A stretch of 64,000 nt of DNA from an uncultured Clostridia bacterium (GTDB lineage: Bacteria; Bacillota; Clostridia; Lachnospirales; Anaerotignaceae), in assembly GCA_910587735.1 (NCBI GenBank), contig CAJUNT010000006.1, positions 92,764-156,763 on the forward strand. Direction: 5' to 3'. Below are positions 62,849 through 64,000 of the stretch, in pieces. Every line of letters starts with the position of its first letter. Positions within the stretch are counted from its first letter, which is position 1. Below the pieces are notes generated by a model. It saw nothing but the letters and a program-made list of their open reading frames with translations, ran no database searches and was not told where the DNA came from. Position numbers and translations under genes: made by a program.

Positions 62849-63400
62849 TTATTTTTTAATAAATATACTTTCCACTGTTTCGCCGTCTTCAGCATAATAA
62901 ATTTTAATAATATCATCTGACTGAATATCGTTTATTATTCCTTGTTCTTCGCCACCTATATGAATTTCAACATCTTCAGATAATGCTATTTCAATTTCTT
63001 GTTCATCAAAATTCATTTCTTTCATCAATTTATCATTATGTCTTTTTCCTTCTTCACCTTCTGGTCTTTCGCCTTCCTCACCTTCTAGCATTGGTGGTCT
63101 TTCCGGTCTTTCACCTTCCTCACCTTCTAACATTGATGGTCTTTCTGGTCTTTCGCCCTCTTCGCCTTCTGGTATTTCTGGTTTTTCAGCCAATTTTACA
63201 ACTAATGTATCTCCATTGACTTCTGTTACTTTTGCCATATCAAATTGTTGTTTTGATTTTTCTGTATCCTCCACTTTTTCTCTATAATTTCTATATTGCT
63301 TTGTTGTTTCTACAGTTGTTTCTGAAGCAAATACATTACAGCCTATTGTTAAAGTCAGTGCCATACCTGTTGCAAATATCATAGCAAATTTCTTTTTCAT
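62849..63400 (-). CDS. Exported acidic protein with Glu/Gly/Pro repeats, function unknown
   Basis: 183 residues with a signal peptide (KKFAMIFATGMALTLTIGCN, likely cleaved near VFA-S or at the lipid-modified Cys). Residues 75-125 hold three 14-residue-type repeats of GEEGERPERPxMLE. The flanks read like one beta-rich domain (TEVNGDTLVVKLAEKPE ... EIEIALSEDVEIHIGGEEQG, IKIYYAEDGETVESIFIKK), so the repeats look inserted into it. Family not recognised. ATG at 63400 behind GAAGG. Confidence 0.65.
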   Translation of the reverse strand: MKKKFAMIFATGMALTLTIGCNVFASETTVETTKQYRNYREKVEDTEKSKQQFDMAKVTEVNGDTLVVKLAEKPEIPEGEEGERPERPSMLEGEEGERPERPPMLEGEEGERPEGEEGKRHNDKLMKEMNFDEQEIEIALSEDVEIHIGGEEQGIINDIQSDDIIKIYYAEDGETVESIFIKK

Positions 63401-63534
63401 ATTGATTCCTTCTTTCTATTTTATATTTGTTTTCTATAACACATATCATACAAAACAAAAATGAAATAAAAAGTAAAACGCAATTAAAAAATAGTAAAAA
63501 AATGTTAATGATATTCAAATAAAATATATATCAA

Positions 63535-63756
63535 TTATCCTTCTATTATTTTTCTCGCCTGTTGAGCATATTCCTCTTTTACAAAAATACTATAATAATT
63601 TTTTCTATTTCTATAAAATAATGTATTTAATGGTGTTGACATTCTAAGGGTATTATTAGTTGTTTTTATTTTATATGGAATTTGTTTATCTGTCAGCATT
63701 TGCTTTATTTTTATCAATTCACATTCATCAGCCATAATAAAAAATTCTTTATACAT
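63535..63756 (-). CDS. Small protein, paralogue of the 61576-61806 product
   Basis: 73 residues from ATG 63756 behind GGGAGGG. EFFIMADECELIKIKQMLTD, KQIPYKIKTTNNTLR and YYSIFVKEEYAQQARKIIEG align in layout with the plus-strand paralogue 1.7 kb away. The protein has no signal or membrane segment and is probably a small cytosolic adaptor. Function unknown. It follows the rRNA/tRNA terminator. Confidence 0.6.
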   Translation of the reverse strand: MYKEFFIMADECELIKIKQMLTDKQIPYKIKTTNNTLRMSTPLNTLFYRNRKNYYSIFVKEEYAQQARKIIEG

Positions 63757-63772
63757 AGAAACCCTCCCAATA

Positions 63773-63801
63773 CAAAAAAAGCCGTCGATATTATCGACAG
63801 C
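63773..63801 (-). terminator. Intrinsic terminator after tRNA-Tyr
   Basis: GCTGTCGATAATATCGACGGC forms a near-perfect stem followed by seven T on the minus strand. Confidence 0.88.
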
Positions 63802-63812
63802 ATAATCATAAA

Positions 63813-63893
63813 TGGATGGGGAAGGATTCGAACCTTCGAAGCTATCGCAACAGATTTACAGTCTGCCCCCTTTGGCCACTCGGGAACCCATCC
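63813..63893 (-). tRNA. tRNA-Tyr (GTA)
   Basis: 81 nt, minus strand. Acceptor arm GGATGGG/CCCATCC, anticodon GTA (complement of 63857-63859) in CAGACTGTAAATCTG, long variable arm as expected for a type II tRNA, T-arm GGTTCGAATCC, discriminator A. CCA is not encoded. It lies about 65 bases past the 3' end of 16S rRNA. Confidence 0.95.
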
Positions 63894-63954
63894 AAAACAC
63901 TGTATATTACTGAAAATAAAATAACATTTTTATAAATTACAACTCTAATCTCCA

Positions 63955-64000
<46 letters not shown>

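Overview
The window comes from a low-GC, endospore-forming, flagellated Gram-positive anaerobe, most likely a clostridial relative of the Lachnospirales. This rests on the AT-rich codon use, the spore genes (alpha/beta SASP, cotJ operon, cwlD, ytaF), the SLH surface protein, the Met T-box and TPP riboswitch leaders and the strong GGAGG ribosome sites. I infer the lineage from gene content; I could not compare sequences with databases.

Layout. 1-1.8 kb: a Met T-box leader followed by a nonsense-mutated small gene and metN, then a second decayed membrane gene. 1.9-13.6 kb: LCP cell-wall ligase, TPP-riboswitch thiW-thiD, a secreted phosphodiesterase, DUF1292 protein, DEAD-box helicase, a FIST sensor plus soluble chemoreceptor pair, a rifampin ADP-ribosyltransferase (arr) and lepA. 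13.9-27.1 kb: a small structured plus-strand unit, two AGCS symporters, cwlD, gltX, a very large SLH surface protein and a SASP. 27.2-31.6 kb: a serine recombinase with a consensus-like sigma-E promoter, then a giant flagellin gene split by a 270-bp IS200/IS605-type element. 32.3-36.1 kb: an XRE regulator, thiM-thiE and a secreted protein of unknown function.

The centrepiece is 36.2-46.1 kb. The spore-coat operon cotJA-cotJB-cotJC is intact except that cotJC is cut after codon 34 by an 8,451-bp element. The element is bounded by a 9-bp direct repeat (CCAGATGGT at 37094-37102 and 45545-45553). It carries a UPF0597/cysteine desulfidase-like gene, a four-gene purine-nucleoside-type ABC transporter, a small ORF and a large serine recombinase that ends within the right att arm. 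Joining the two repeats restores a full CotJC frame (about 201 residues), and the predicted circle junction is a strongly symmetric attP-like site. The recombinase unit has a sigma-E-like promoter, as does the cotJ operon. This looks like a skin-type element excised in the mother cell during sporulation, here with metabolic cargo.

46.1-64 kb: two paralogous multi-domain cell-wall amidases, a Lon-like protease with the tsaE-tsaB-rimI cluster, trmL, a PerR-like regulator with a probable self-operator, a Xaa-Pro aminopeptidase, a P2A-type calcium ATPase, ytaF, several small or unknown proteins, and at the right edge a tRNA-Tyr directly behind the 3' end of a 16S rRNA gene with no 23S between them and the terminator. 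Related non-coding repeats recur in several intergenic gaps.
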